Below, one piece after another: positions 1 to 9,984 of a DNA stretch of 64,000 nt. The first letter of the stretch is position 1. Every line of letters begins with the position of its first letter. A model generated the notes under the pieces. It was not told where the DNA came from. It made no database searches and saw nothing but the letters and a program-made list of their open reading frames with translations. Both the position numbers and the translations under genes were made by a program. Source of the stretch: CADEED01 sp963839685 (GTDB lineage Bacteria > Pseudomonadota > Gammaproteobacteria > Steroidobacterales > Steroidobacteraceae); assembly GCA_963839685.1 (NCBI GenBank), contig CAWIVS010000002.1, positions 124,001-188,000 of the forward strand, in the 5' to 3' direction.

Positions 1-179
1 TCGGCGCGGGACCGTTTATCGTCGCGCTGTTCACCGACCAGATATTCCACGACGATGGCGCCCTGCGTTACTCGATCGCCAGCGTCGCTGCCATCATCGG
101 TCCGCTGGCGGCGATCCTGACCTGGTACGGCATGAAACCCTATGCCGCCTGCGTCGTCCGCTCGCGCGCCTGGACCTGA
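1..179 (+). CDS. MFS transporter, C-terminal fragment
   Basis: This is the 3' end of a gene that begins outside the window. The frame opening at base 3 gives 58 residues and stops with TGA at 177-179. The fragment contains a hydrophobic segment (VAAIIGPLAAILTWYGM) preceded by a loop with FTDQIFHD and LRYSIA, a pattern I associate with the last loop and helix of spinster-like MFS permeases. It is followed after 12 bases by a DUF3237 gene, so it is probably part of the same catabolic operon and would import its substrate. The family call rests on a short tail only; the substrate cannot be told. Confidence 0.6.
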   Translation, partial: GAGPFIVALFTDQIFHDDGALRYSIASVAAIIGPLAAILTWYGMKPYAACVVRSRAWT

Positions 180-191
180 ACCGGAGCTTCC

Positions 192-671
192 ATGTCACAA
201 ACCTTTCCCGCGCCGCCTGCGCTCGAATTCGCCATGACCATCAGCATCAATCTTGGCAAGGCCTACTTTGTCAGGCCCTCCCAGTATGGTTCCGAGCGCG
301 CCGCGGTCTATCTGCTCGACGGCACGGTCGAGGGGCCCAACATCAAGGGCATCGTGGTGCCCAACAGCGGTGGAGATTTTCCCTGGGTGCGGCCCGATGG
401 TGTCATCGATTTCGATGCGCGCTACCTGCTGCAGACCGACGACGGGGCGAATATCTATTTCCAGAGTCGCGGCTATCGTTGGGGAACCCCCGAAGCCATG
501 GCGAAGATGGCACGACGAGAAGCCGTGGCCGACAATCTCTATTACATGCGGACGGTGCCAAAATTCGAGGCGCCGGCGGGCAAATACGACTGGCTGAATC
601 GGCACGTATTCGTCGGGCGCGCGGAAAAGACCCCCGACGGCAACCGCATTCACTACTTCAAGGTGTTATGA
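192..671 (+). CDS. DUF3237 domain protein (copy 1)
   Basis: A 159-residue soluble protein with no signal peptide. It carries the features I associate with the DUF3237 family: the substrate-like strand pattern VEGPNIKGIVVPNSGGDF, the acidic YLLQTDDGANIYF stretch, the RGYRWG turn and the C-terminal PAGKYDWLNRHVFVG motif. The biochemical role of the family is not established. The stop codon is directly followed by the ATG of the aldehyde dehydrogenase, so the two are translated together. A second DUF3237 gene lies at 3803, and each copy is close to a GMC oxidoreductase, which suggests it acts on the same substrate or product. The frame is intact. Confidence 0.85.
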   Translation: MSQTFPAPPALEFAMTISINLGKAYFVRPSQYGSERAAVYLLDGTVEGPNIKGIVVPNSGGDFPWVRPDGVIDFDARYLLQTDDGANIYFQSRGYRWGTPEAMAKMARREAVADNLYYMRTVPKFEAPAGKYDWLNRHVFVGRAEKTPDGNRIHYFKVL

Positions 672-2180
672 ATGAGCACACCCGCACCCATGATCTCCGA
701 CACGGCGCGCACGCGCGCCGCCAGTTTCACCGCACGGCCTCGCGAGCTGTTCATCGGCGGCCGCTGGCAGGCGGCGCAATCGGGTGAAACGTTCGACGTC
801 ATCGATCCTGCGGACGAACGCGTGTTCGCGCGCGCTGCTTCCGGGGCGGAGGCGGACATCGATGCGGCGGTACAGGCGGCGCGCAAGGCCTTCGAGTCGA
901 CGCAGTGGTCATCGATGACCCCGGCACAGCGGGCGCGGCTGCTGCTCAAGCTCGCGGATCTGATCGAGGCCAATGGCGACGAAATTGCATTGCTGGAGAC
1001 TCTCGACAACGGCATGCCGTACCGCATGGCGAAGTTCGGCGGTGTGTTCGGCGCTGCCGAGAGCCTGCGTTACCACGCGGGCTGGGCCACCAAGATGCAC
1101 GGCGCCACCATCAATCTCAGTTTTCCCGGCGACTGGCATGCCTACACGCTGCGTGAGCCGGTCGGAGTGGTGGGGCAGATCGTGCCCTGGAATTTCCCCT
1201 TCGTCATGGGCGTTGCGAAGATCGCGCCGGCGCTGGCGGTGGGTTGCACCGTGGTGCTCAAGCCCGCCGAACAGACGCCGCTAACTACCATCCGGCTGGG
1301 TGAGTTGATCGCCGAAGCCGGTTTTCCGGAAGGCGTGGTGAACATCGTCACCGGATTTGGCGAAACGGCGGGCCGCGCGCTGGTCGCGCATGCGGGCGTC
1401 GACAAGATCGCCTTCACCGGATCGACCAGCGTCGGCAAGGAGATCCTCAAGGGCTGCGCGGGCAATCTCAAACGCGTCACGCTCGAGCTCGGCGGCAAGT
1501 CGCCGGTCATCGTGTTTCCGGATGCGGCGCTCGAGCCCGCGACCGAAGTTGCCGCACGCGGCATCTTCATGAATTCCGGCCAGGTGTGTGCCGCCGGCTC
1601 ACGCCTGTTCGTCCATGAGAAGGTCTTCGACCAGGTCGTCGACGGTGTGGTCGCGCGGGCGCGCAAGCTGAAGCTGGGTCCGGGCACCGAGGCGACCACC
1701 GAGATCGGACCGGTGGTCTCGGATGTGCAGCGCGCACGTGTCATGGACTACATCGAATCCGGGCGTAACGATGGCGCCAAGGTGCTGGTGGGTGGCGCGG
1801 CGCCGGGCGGTGGTGGCTACTACGTCGAACCCACGGTACTGGCCGAGACCACACGCAACATGCGAGTGGTGCGTGAAGAGATCTTTGGCCCGGTGCTGTG
1901 CGCCATGCGCTTCAGTGACAGCGATCTCGAGGCAGTCGCCCGCATGGCCAATGACTCCGATTACGGGCTGGCCGCGAGTATCTGGACGCGCGACATCAGC
2001 ACCGCGCACAAGCTGGCGAAAAAGATCCGCGCGGGTTCGGTGCGTATCAACACGGCGGGAACCGTGGACCCGGCCATGCCGCTGGGTGGCTACAAACAAT
2101 CCGGCTGGGGTCGCGAGAATGGCCGCGAAGGCACGGAGATCTACACCGAGGTGAAGTCAGTGACGGTGGGACTGACTTGA
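672..2180 (+). CDS. NAD(P)-dependent aldehyde dehydrogenase
   Basis: A full-length, intact 502-residue ALDH-superfamily enzyme that oxidises an aldehyde to the acid with NAD(P)+. The general base Glu is in TLELGGKSP near residue 270 and the catalytic Cys in NSGQVCAAGSR near residue 306; the cofactor-site motif FTGSTSVGK and the C-terminal PLGGYKQSGWGREN are present. The N terminus (ELFIGGRWQAA) resembles the betaine-aldehyde and phenylacetaldehyde dehydrogenase branch, but substrate cannot be assigned. It starts immediately after the DUF3237 stop, and its own stop overlaps the TTG start of the GMC oxidoreductase. In the operon it probably oxidises the aldehyde made by one of the GMC enzymes. 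Confidence 0.9.
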   Translation: MSTPAPMISDTARTRAASFTARPRELFIGGRWQAAQSGETFDVIDPADERVFARAASGAEADIDAAVQAARKAFESTQWSSMTPAQRARLLLKLADLIEANGDEIALLETLDNGMPYRMAKFGGVFGAAESLRYHAGWATKMHGATINLSFPGDWHAYTLREPVGVVGQIVPWNFPFVMGVAKIAPALAVGCTVVLKPAEQTPLTTIRLGELIAEAGFPEGVVNIVTGFGETAGRALVAHAGVDKIAFTGSTSVGKEILKGCAGNLKRVTLELGGKSPVIVFPDAALEPATEVAARGIFMNSGQVCAAGSRLFVHEKVFDQVVDGVVARARKLKLGPGTEATTEIGPVVSDVQRARVMDYIESGRNDGAKVLVGGAAPGGGGYYVEPTVLAETTRNMRVVREEIFGPVLCAMRFSDSDLEAVARMANDSDYGLAASIWTRDISTAHKLAKKIRAGSVRINTAGTVDPAMPLGGYKQSGWGRENGREGTEIYTEVKSVTVGLT

Positions 2181-3806
2181 GCTACGACTTCATCATCGTG
2201 GGCGCCGGTGCGGCCGGCTGTGTGCTCGCCAACCGACTGAGCGAAGATCCGGATACCCGTGTACTGCTGGTGGAGGCGGGCGGCAGCGACGACCGCTTTC
2301 TCATTCGCCTGCCACTGGGCATGTTGCGGGCGTTTCGCGATCCCGCGCTGACCTGGGGGTACGTGAGCGAGCCGGAGCCGCACCTGAATGGCCGCGTACT
2401 CGGTGTGCCACGCGGACGCGTGCTGGGCGGTTCATCGTCCATCAACGGCATGTTCTTCATGCGCGGACACTCCAGCGACTTCGACGGCTGGCAGGCTATG
2501 GGCGCGGAAGGCTGGAGCTACGCGCACGTGTTGCCGTATTTCAAGAAGCTCGAGTCGAGCTGGCGTGGTGCCGTGCCGTATCACGGCGACGCGGGGCCGA
2601 TGCCCATCGCGCCCAACGCCACCACCAAACTACTGCACGAGCCGCTGATGCAGACCGCGGCGCCAGCGGGGTTCTGGACCAACGAGGATCTGCACGGTCA
2701 CCTCGAGGAAGGATTCGCGCGCGCCGAGCTCACCGTTGACCGGCGAGGGCGCCGGGCCAGTGCGTCGCGCGCCTACCTGAAGCCCGCCTTGCAGCGCCCG
2801 AACCTCGAAGTCATGCAGGGGGCGCTGACCACGCGGGTGCATCGTGGAGCGACAGCGCGCTGTCGGCATCGAGTTGCGCCGCGGCGTCGGAGACCCGCCG
2901 GGTGTATGCCGAACGCGAAGTGATCCTGTGCGGCGGCACGTACAATTCGGCGCAATTGCTGCTGCTGTCCGGCTTCGGCGCCGGCAGATGACCTGCGGCG
3001 CCTCGGCATTCGTGTTCACGGCGATCTTCCCGGCGTCGGGGCGAATCTCGCCGATCACCTGCGCGCCGGGCTGCAGTTCGCGACGCGCGAGCCGGTGTCT
3101 TTCCTGCGCGAGTTGCGTGCCGATCGCGTGGCGATTTCGTTGCTGCGCTGGCTGGTTGTTTGGCACCGGTCCCTTCGCCACCCAGGTCAGCAGCTGCAAT
3201 GTCGTGATCCGCACCGATCCGATGCTCCGGCAGCCCGACATCCAGCTCATGTGTAATCCGGTGCGCATGGATGCCAAGGTCTGGTGGCCGCTGTTCAGCC
3301 GCCGCCAGCCGCACCTGCTGACCTCGGATGCGGTGCTGTTGCACCCGAAATCACGCGGCCGCGTGAGCCTGCGGTCCGCGGATCCCGCGGCCAAGCCGCG
3401 CATCGAGTTCAACGCGCTGGCAGAGCCCGATGACCTCGCCACGCTGCGCCGCGGACTGCGCGCCGCACGCCATATCTACCGCACGCCGCCCCAGGCCGAT
3501 CTCATCGAGCGCGAAGTATTGCCCGGCGCCGACGTGGACACTGATGCCGGGCTGGAGGCGCACATCAGGGCCACCGCCAGCATGACGCAGCATCCGGTCG
3601 GCACCTGTTCGATGGCGGCTGGCACCGGCCGGGTCGTGGACTCCGAGCTGCGGGTCCTCGGAGTCGATGGTCTGCGCGTCGCCGACGCCTCGGTCATGCC
3701 GACCGTGCCCGGCGGAAATACCTACGGCGCCGTGCTCATGATTGCCGAGCGCGCCGCCGATCTCATCCGCGGCCGCACGCTGCCGCCGCAACTGGAGCGA
3801 ACATGA
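2177..3806 (+). CDS. GMC-family FAD oxidoreductase (copy 1), frameshifted
   Basis: A choline-dehydrogenase-like flavoenzyme that oxidises an alcohol. The start is a TTG that overlaps the upstream stop (TTGA). The N-terminal FAD motif VGAGAAGCVLANRLSE and the GMC signature GRVLGGSSSINGMFFMRG are in the first frame. The C-terminal MTQHPVGTC (catalytic His) and VPGGNTYGAVLMIAE are in the frame that ends at 3806. Between them the protein can be followed only through three changes of frame after the first one, near 2845, 2890, 2985 and 3160. At 2985 one extra G in GGCGCCGGCAG and at 3160 one extra T in GGTTGTTTGG restore the family sequence. I read these as sequence errors, because both ends are well conserved; a decaying gene is the alternative. 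Corrected length is about 540 residues, normal for the family. Confidence 0.8.
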
Positions 3807-4263
3807 CCGAAACATTGCCCGCCAAATTCGAGCTGAAACTGGTGCACGCCTTCGACGTGCACATGAACTTTCACAAGCGAATGGTGTTCGGACCGGTGTC
3901 GGGTGGCGCGCGCAGGGTTACGTCTCGCTCAAGGACGGCATCGTGCGCGGTCCACGCCTCAACGGAAAACTCATGGAATACAGCGGCGCGGACTGGGGCA
4001 CGCTGCGCCAGGACGGTGTGCTCGAGGCCAACGCGCACTACATGATCGAGGCCGACGACGGTACGCCTATCTACATTCACAATCGCGGCTATATCTACAA
4101 CACGATGCCGAACGCGCCCGGACCGGCCTATTTCCGCACCACGCCGTATTTCAAGGCGCCCGTCGGCAAACACGACTGGCTGAATCGCACTGTCCTCGTG
4201 GGCGGCGGGGAGCGCCACGAGAATCCGGACTACACGGTCTTCCGCTACTACACGGTGGAGTGA
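3803..4263 (+). CDS. DUF3237 domain protein (copy 2), frameshifted
   Basis: Second DUF3237 protein of the operon, about 153 residues after correction. It starts with ATG overlapping the stop of the GMC gene (ATGA). The N-terminal part (ELKLVHAFDVHMNF) is in one frame and the rest (SLKDGIVRGPRLNGKLMEY, MIEADDGTPIYIHNRGY, APVGKHDWLNRTVLVG) in another. Adding one C near 3912 (GCGCGCAGGG to GCGCGCCAGGG) gives a continuous GARQGYVSL, so a one-base deletion is likely. It shares the DWLNR and DDG.xIY motifs with copy 1, but the two differ enough to be old duplicates, not recent ones. Function unknown; it is sandwiched between two GMC oxidoreductases. Confidence 0.82.
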
Positions 4264-4273
4264 GCGACGCCTG

Positions 4274-5881
4274 ATGAATCGTTTCGACTACATCGTCGTG
4301 GGTGGCGGCTCGGCGGGGTGCGTGGTCGCGGCGCGCCTCTCCGAGGACCCGAAGGTCAAAGTTCTGCTGCTCGAAGCCGGCGATGATGAGCGCAAGTTCT
4401 TCCGCGTCCGGATGCCGCTGGCCTGGCGTGACGCCTTTCGCGACCCGCGCTTGTCGTGGGGTTTCGAGACCGAACCGGAACCGCACCTCGACGGCCGGCG
4501 AGTGCCGGCGCCGCGCGGCAAGGTGCTGGGCGGTTCGAATTCCGTCAATGGGCTCATGTACATGCGGGGCTGTCCCGCGGACTACGACGACTGGGCGAAG
4601 CGGGGGCTGCCGGGCTGGGATTACGCCGGCGTGTTGCCGTATTTCCGCCGCTCGGAATCGAACTGGCGCGGCGCCTCGCGCTTTCACGGCGGCACCGGCC
4701 CGCTGACCACCGCGCGTTACGAAACCGACGACTTCATCTACCCGCGCGTCATCGACACCGCCGAGGCACTGGGCTTCAAGCACCTGGAGGATTTCCACGC
4801 CGAGGACATCGAAGGATTCACGGTGCCGGACTGCAACTACCACGGCGGTGAGCGCGCCAGCACCGTGGCGCGTTACCTGCGCCCGGCGATGTCGCGCGCC
4901 AATCTCGAGGTGCGCATCAACACGCTGACACGCGCGCTGATTCTCGAAAGCAACCGCTGCGTGGGTGTGCATGTCGAGTCATACGATGGCGACGCGGAGA
5001 TTCGCTGCGAGCGCGAAGTGATTCTCTGTGCAGGTACCTTCAATTCGCCGCAGTTGCTGCAGCTCTCGGGCATCGGCGCACCGCAGGATCTCGAGCCGCA
5101 AGGCATTCGCGTGCGTCACGCCTTGCCCGGCGTGGGCGCAAATCTGCAGGACCACCAATCGATGAGCGTGGACTACACCGCCAGCGGAGAATTCTGCTTC
5201 GACAGCCAACTGCGGCTCGATCGGCTGGCGCTGTCGGTGCTGCAATGGAAGATGTTTCGCAACGGCATCCTGGCGCGCTCGCCCATCTCCGCCCAGGGCC
5301 TGGTGCGTACCGCGCCGCATCTCGACCGGCCCGACCTGCAGATGCTGGTGGCGCCGGTGTCGATTTTCGCGCGGCCGTGGTTTCCAGGCTGGCGCAAGGG
5401 CGTGGGGCATACCGTGTCCAATCCTGCGTGCTGCTGCACCCCGAAAGCCGCGGCAAGGTGTCGCTGCGCTCGGCCGACCCGCGCGACAAACCAAAGATCC
5501 AGCTCAACCTGCTGCAGGCCGAAGCCGATCGAACCGGATTGCGCAACATCGTCAAATTCGTGCGCCGGTTCTTTGCCACCGCGCCGGCCTCGCAGCTGGT
5601 CCGCGCAGGAGGTCACGCCCGGGCCCCAGGTGCAAAGCGACGCCGAAATTGATGCCTGGTTGCGCGCCAACGTGCGTACCGCCATGCATCCGACCAGCAC
5701 CTGTGCCATGGGTACGGATGGCATGGCAGTGGTGGATGGTCAGTTACGAGTTCACGGGTTGTCGGGATTGCGCATCGCGGATGCGTCGATAATGCCCGCC
5801 ATCGTGGGCGGCAATACCAATGCGCCCACCATCATGATTGCCGAAAAGGCCGCGGACCTGATACGCGGCACTGGGGTTTGA
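4274..5881 (+). CDS. GMC-family FAD oxidoreductase (copy 2), frameshifted
   Basis: A second GMC alcohol oxidoreductase, about 535 residues. The FAD motif VVGGGSAGCVVAARLSE opens the protein and the GMC signature GKVLGGSNSVNGLMYMRG follows near residue 80. The C terminus has MHPTSTCAMG (catalytic His) and VGGNTNAPTIMIAEKAADLI. The frame stays open throughout, but residues from about 5420 to 5600 read as arginine- and cysteine-rich nonsense. In the neighbouring frame the same stretch gives CVLLHPESRGKVSLRSADP, which is the expected GMC sequence. Two opposite errors therefore flank this segment. It follows DUF3237 copy 2 by 10 bases and is followed by an MFS gene after 2 bases. Confidence 0.83.
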   Translation: MNRFDYIVVGGGSAGCVVAARLSEDPKVKVLLLEAGDDERKFFRVRMPLAWRDAFRDPRLSWGFETEPEPHLDGRRVPAPRGKVLGGSNSVNGLMYMRGCPADYDDWAKRGLPGWDYAGVLPYFRRSESNWRGASRFHGGTGPLTTARYETDDFIYPRVIDTAEALGFKHLEDFHAEDIEGFTVPDCNYHGGERASTVARYLRPAMSRANLEVRINTLTRALILESNRCVGVHVESYDGDAEIRCEREVILCAGTFNSPQLLQLSGIGAPQDLEPQGIRVRHALPGVGANLQDHQSMSVDYTASGEFCFDSQLRLDRLALSVLQWKMFRNGILARSPISAQGLVRTAPHLDRPDLQMLVAPVSIFARPWFPGWRKGVGHTVSNPACCCTPKAAARCRCARPTRATNQRSSSTCCRPKPIEPDCATSSNSCAGSLPPRRPRSWSAQEVTPGPQVQSDAEIDAWLRANVRTAMHPTSTCAMGTDGMAVVDGQLRVHGLSGLRIADASIMPAIVGGNTNAPTIMIAEKAADLIRGTGV

Positions 5882-5883
5882 TC

Positions 5884-7146
5884 GTGGCAGAAAATTTTAC
5901 GGCTGGACGCTGCTCACCGTGGTGTGGTTCATCATGGCGTTCAACCTCGGCTTCCCGGCCTACAGCCCATCGGTCATCAATCCCGAGATGGGCAAGAGCC
6001 TGTCGTTCACCCGCGATGTCATCGGACTGATGATGTCGATCTACATCATCATGTCGGGTCTGCCGGGTCCGCTGGTCGCGATGGTGATCAATCGGCTCGG
6101 GTCGCGCACCACCATCATCATCGGCAGCCTCATGATCGTCGCCGGCGCCAGCGCCATGGCCACGGTGGTGGATACGGCGCTGGGTGCCTACCTGGCCTTC
6201 GGGCTGCTGGTTGGTGGCGGCGTCTGCACCGGCGGGGCGCTGCCAGCTCAGACCGCCGTGGCGCGCTGGTTCCTGCGCCGCCGGGCCATGGCGCTGTCGA
6301 TCATGTACTCCGCGGGTGCGATCGGGGGCGCGTTTGCCGCAAAGCTGCTGGAACTCCTCATCCTGCGTACCGGCGACTGGCGGGACGCGTGGTGGGTGAT
6401 CGCCGGTTTTTCGGCACTGGCCGCGGTGCTCGCGCTGTTCTTCGTGCGCGAGAAACCGGAAGACATGGGGCAGTCAGTTGATGGAGTGAGTGACGCCGAC
6501 ATTGCCGCCGCGCGCGGCCAACCCGCGAAGCCGAAGCCCGCCTTCATCACGGATTCGCCGTGGGAATTCCGCGATGCCGTGCGCAGCCCGAGCTACTGGC
6601 TGATCCTCTGCTCATTGTTAGGGGGCAGCGGCATGTACACGCTGTTCCTCGCGCACGGCAAGCTGTTGCTCGGAGGATTTCGGACACGCCGCGGGCATCG
6701 GTGGCACGGCGGTCTTCACCATGACCATCTCCGGCCTGGTCGCCAAGGTCATCATCGTGCTGTTTGGTGATCGGATCGATCCCAGGATTCTCTGGGGCGT
6801 ATTCATGGCATTTTTCGGCTTTGGCGCCGTGGTGTTCGTGCACGCAACGACGGTGCCGCTGGTGTACGTGTTCGCGTTCTGCCTGGGGATCGGCTTTGGA
6901 GGCGGAGTGGTCTGCCTCATGACCGTGCTCGGCAATTACTTCGGCCTCAAGGCCTTCGCATTGCTCTGCGGCATTGCCATCGCCATCAACACCACGCTGA
7001 GCGCGATCGCTCCGTGGGTCGCCGGCCGGCTGTTCGAGCGCGGCTATGGATACCAGGGCATCTGCTACTTCCTGGCAGCCTGGTGTTTCGTGGGCGCGCT
7101 GGTGCTGTTCCTGATTCGACGTCCGACCCAACCTCGTACCCAGTGA
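5884..7146 (+). CDS. MFS transporter, frameshifted
   Basis: A 12-helix major facilitator of about 420 residues that probably imports the substrate of this operon. The GTG at 5884 is the likely start: adding one A to AAAA at 5891-5894 joins it to the downstream frame and yields MAEKFYGWTLLTVVWFIMAF, a typical start for oxalate/formate-antiporter-like MFS proteins. A second shift lies near 6680, where removing one G from CTCGGAGG gives LLLEDFGHAAGIGGTAVF. Helices with GGGVCTGGALPAQTAVARWF and GIGFGGGVVCLMTVLGNYF are clear. The gene lies between GMC copy 2 and acetoacetyl-CoA synthetase with short gaps. Confidence 0.82.
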
Positions 7147-7156
7147 CTGTTCCTGC

Positions 7157-9161
7157 ATGACCCGGATTCAAGAAGGCGAATTGCTCTGGAAGCCCTCTGC
7201 GGCGCGACTGGCGCGTTCTCACCTGACGCGTTACCTCAAGTGGCTGGCTGCAACGCGGCCACAAGTTCGACGACTACGAATCGCTGTGGCGCTGGTCGGT
7301 GTCGGACCTGCCGGCGTTCTGGCAGAGCATGGTGGATTTCTGCGGCCTGCAATTCACCACGCCGCCCTCGCAGGTGCTCGGCAAACGTGAGATGCCGGGT
7401 GCCGAGTGGTTCCCGGGGGGCAGGCTGAACTACGCGGCGCATGCCTTGCGCCACGAGCGGCCGGGCGAGGACGCGATCATCCATCTGTCCGAACGCCGGC
7501 CGCTGGCGTCGATGTCCTGGACGGAATTCGCGCGGCAGGTGAGGGTGCTCGCCACCTGGATGCGCGGCATCGGTGTCGCGCCGGGCGACCGCGTGGTGGC
7601 CTATCTACCCAACATCCCGGAAGCCATGGTGGCGATGTACGCCACGGCGAGCATCGGGGCGGTGTGGTCGAGTTGCGGCCCCGATTTCGGGGCCCGCGGC
7701 GTGCTCGACCGGTATTCGCAACTCGCTCCCAAGCTCATTTTCTGTGTCGACGGCTACAGCTACGGCGGAAAGCTCTTCGACAAGCGCGGTGAGATCCGGC
7801 AGATCATCGAAGGGCTGCCGACGATTTCGCATGTCGTGCACCTGTCGTACCTCGATCCGGAGGACCTCGAGCCCCTCACGCCGCGCTCGGTCTTCTGGGG
7901 GGACGCGTTGTCCGGCACGGATCCCGGGCGTGAGGCATTCCAGTTCGAGCAGGTACCCTTCGCACATCCGCTGTACATCCTGTTTTCGTCCGGCACTACC
8001 GGCTTGCCCAAGGCTATTGTTCATTGCCACGGAGGGATCACCCTCGAACAGCTCAAGCTGTTTCATTTCCACATGGACACGCATGCGCGCCAGCGCATGT
8101 TTTTCTTCACCAGCACCGGCTGGATGATGTGGAATTTTCTCGCGAGCTCGCTGCTCATGGACGTGGTGCCGGTGCTCTATGACGGCAACCCGGCATGGCC
8201 ATCACCGGATCTGCTGTGGAAGATGGTCGACGACACTGGCGCGAATCTGTTCGGCGCCAGCCCGACGTACCAGAACATCCTCGAGAAGGCCGGCATCGTC
8301 CCAAAGGATCGCTTCAGGCTCGATACCCTGGAAACCATCGTGCTCGCGGGCTCGCCGGTGACCGCCGAATGCCAGCAGTGGTTCTACGAGAATGTGAAGA
8401 AAGATGTGTGGGCGCACTCCGGCAGCGGTGGCACGGACGTGTGTTCGGGGCTGGTGGGCGGTGTGGTCAATCTGGCCGTCCACGCCGGCGAGATCCAGGC
8501 GCGGCAGTTAGGTGTGGCGGCGTACGCTTTCGACGAGCAGGGGCGCAGCGTGGTCGACCAGGTGGGCGAGCTGGTTCTCACCGAGCCACTGCCGTCCATG
8601 CCGGTCGGGTTCTGGGGCGACAACGACGGCAGCCGTTACCGGGATTCGTATTTCGATACCTGGCCCGGGGTTTGGCGACACGGTGATTTCTTTCGCGTGA
8701 ATGCGCGCGGCGGCTGCTTCGTACTGGGGCGGTCGGATGCCACCTTGAACCGGCATGGCGTGCGTATTGGCACCGCCGAGGTCTATCGGTCGCTGTTAGG
8801 GGTCCCGGAAGTCGAAGACGCCTTGATCGTGAATCTTGATCTGCCCGGCGGGAAGTTCTTCATGCCGCTGTTCGTGAAGCTCAAGGGCGATCAGAAGCTC
8901 GACGAATCGGTGGAATCCCGCATCCGGACCCAGATCCGCAATGAGTATTCACCGCGGCACGTGCCGGACCGGATCATCCAGGTGCGGGCCATCCCGTACA
9001 CGCTCACCGGCAAGAAGATGGAGGTTCCGGTGCGTCGGATCCTCATGGGAGTTCCGGTCGAAAAGGCGGCTAATCGCGCTGCGATGGCCAACATCGAGGC
9101 CCTCGACTTCTACATCGACTATTCCCGGACTCAGACTGACTACTTCATATCCCGCGCGTAA
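7157..9161 (+). CDS. Acetoacetyl-CoA synthetase, frameshifted
   Basis: An AMP-forming acyl-CoA ligase of the acetoacetate-CoA ligase family (EC 6.2.1.16), about 667 residues, close to the family's usual 650. The N terminus (RIQEGELLWKPS) is in one frame. From GHKFDDYESLWRWSV onward it is in the next, with the change near 7253. The ATP-binding loop LFSSGTTGLPKAIVHCHGG is near residue 280, the GVRIGTAEVYR hinge follows, and the catalytic lysine is in YTLTGKKMEVPVRR near residue 618. It would activate acetoacetate, or a similar 3-oxo acid released by the enzymes upstream, for thiolysis to acetyl-CoA. It is the last gene of the operon. An OmpA-like gene with its own ribosome site follows after 85 bases. 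Confidence 0.88.
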
Positions 9162-9246
9162 CCCCCTGAAAACGTGACGAGCGTCTGGTTTACAGGCGGC
9201 CTGCATCGGCTATGCTTTACATATGTCAATCGGGAGGAATGTCGAC

Positions 9247-9895
9247 ATGCGTAAAGCTATGGTTCTCGGCGTTTTGGGGCTCGCGGGAGCTCTTGCTTCG
9301 CCCGCCTTTGCGGAAGATCAATTCAGCGGCTGGCGACTGGGCGGGTGGGTTGGACAGGAATCCTTCCAGTCTGACGTCGACTACGTTGGCTACTTCGATG
9401 ACGTCGACGAGAACCGGCTGAGCTACGGCTTCTTCGGCGGTTGGGGCCTCAACAAGTGGCTGGCAGTCGAAGTGGGCTACCACGGCGGTAGCGACTTCAG
9501 CGCACATTTGAATAGTGACGGCGCCTTCCCGACCCGTGAAGTCGAGCAGCACACCGACATTCATGGCTTTGAAGCTTCCGTCGTCGGCTCGTGGTGGTTC
9601 ACGGATAACTTCAGCCTCTATGGCCGCGCGGGCATCTTCGTCTGGAAGGGTGAGTCCACCTTTACCGAAGACCTGGATATCACCAACGAATTCCCGGCCA
9701 CCATCACGCGAGACATTCGAAGACGATGGCAATGATCCGTTCTTCGGCATCGGCATTCAGACGGAAATGGACGGCGCGCTGGTGCGCCTCGAGTACCAGA
9801 TGGTGGATGCCGGAGATCTCGAAGCTCCGGGCCTGGACATGCTCGACAACACGCTCGAGTCGCTGAACCTCAGCATCGTCTGGTTCCTGCATTAA
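9247..9895 (+). CDS. Small outer-membrane beta-barrel protein, frameshifted
   Basis: A secreted protein of about 215 residues. Start ATG 9247 is chosen because GGGAGGA at 9232-9238 sits 8 bases upstream and because it opens directly into a signal peptide (MRKAMVLGVLGLAGALASPAFA, cut before EDQ). The mature part alternates hydrophobic and polar residues with aromatic belts (LGGWVGQESF, SYGFFGGWGLNKWLAVEVGY, SLYGRAGIFVWKG) and ends in IVWFLH, as in 8-strand OmpA-like barrels. The frame changes near 9712; after the change it reads ETFEDDGNDPFFGIG. No lipoprotein or peptidoglycan-binding domain is present. Specific role unknown. Confidence 0.78.
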
Positions 9896-9919
9896 TCGCC
9901 TTCATTGATCGACCGTGGG

Positions 9920-9943
9920 CATGAGGTCTTAACGGGCCTCATG
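9920..9943. repeat. 7-bp inverted repeat, possible terminator hairpin
   Basis: CATGAGG (9920-9926) and CCTCATG (9937-9943) are perfect complements with a 10-base spacer, 24 bases after the barrel gene. There is no T-run after it, so termination is uncertain. Confidence 0.4.
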
Positions 9944-9950
9944 TCCTCCC

Positions 9951-9982
9951 GCATACTCCAATTTCCCCGAATTGGAGTATGC
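9951..9982. promoter_or_regulatory. 13-bp perfect inverted repeat over the aldo/keto reductase ribosome site
   Basis: GCATACTCCAATT at 9951-9963 and AATTGGAGTATGC at 9970-9982 are exact reverse complements separated by six bases (TCCCCG). The right arm contains GGAG (9974-9977), the best ribosome-binding sequence for the ATG at 9985. As RNA it would form a strong hairpin that hides this site; as DNA it is a good dimeric operator. Sequence alone does not separate the two. Confidence 0.6.
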
Positions 9983-9984
9983 AG

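Noticed and set aside
2177..3806. Calling the first GMC gene a true pseudogene
   Set aside because: Four shifts are many, but exact one-base corrections restore family sequence and neighbouring clearly functional genes carry the same kind of shift.
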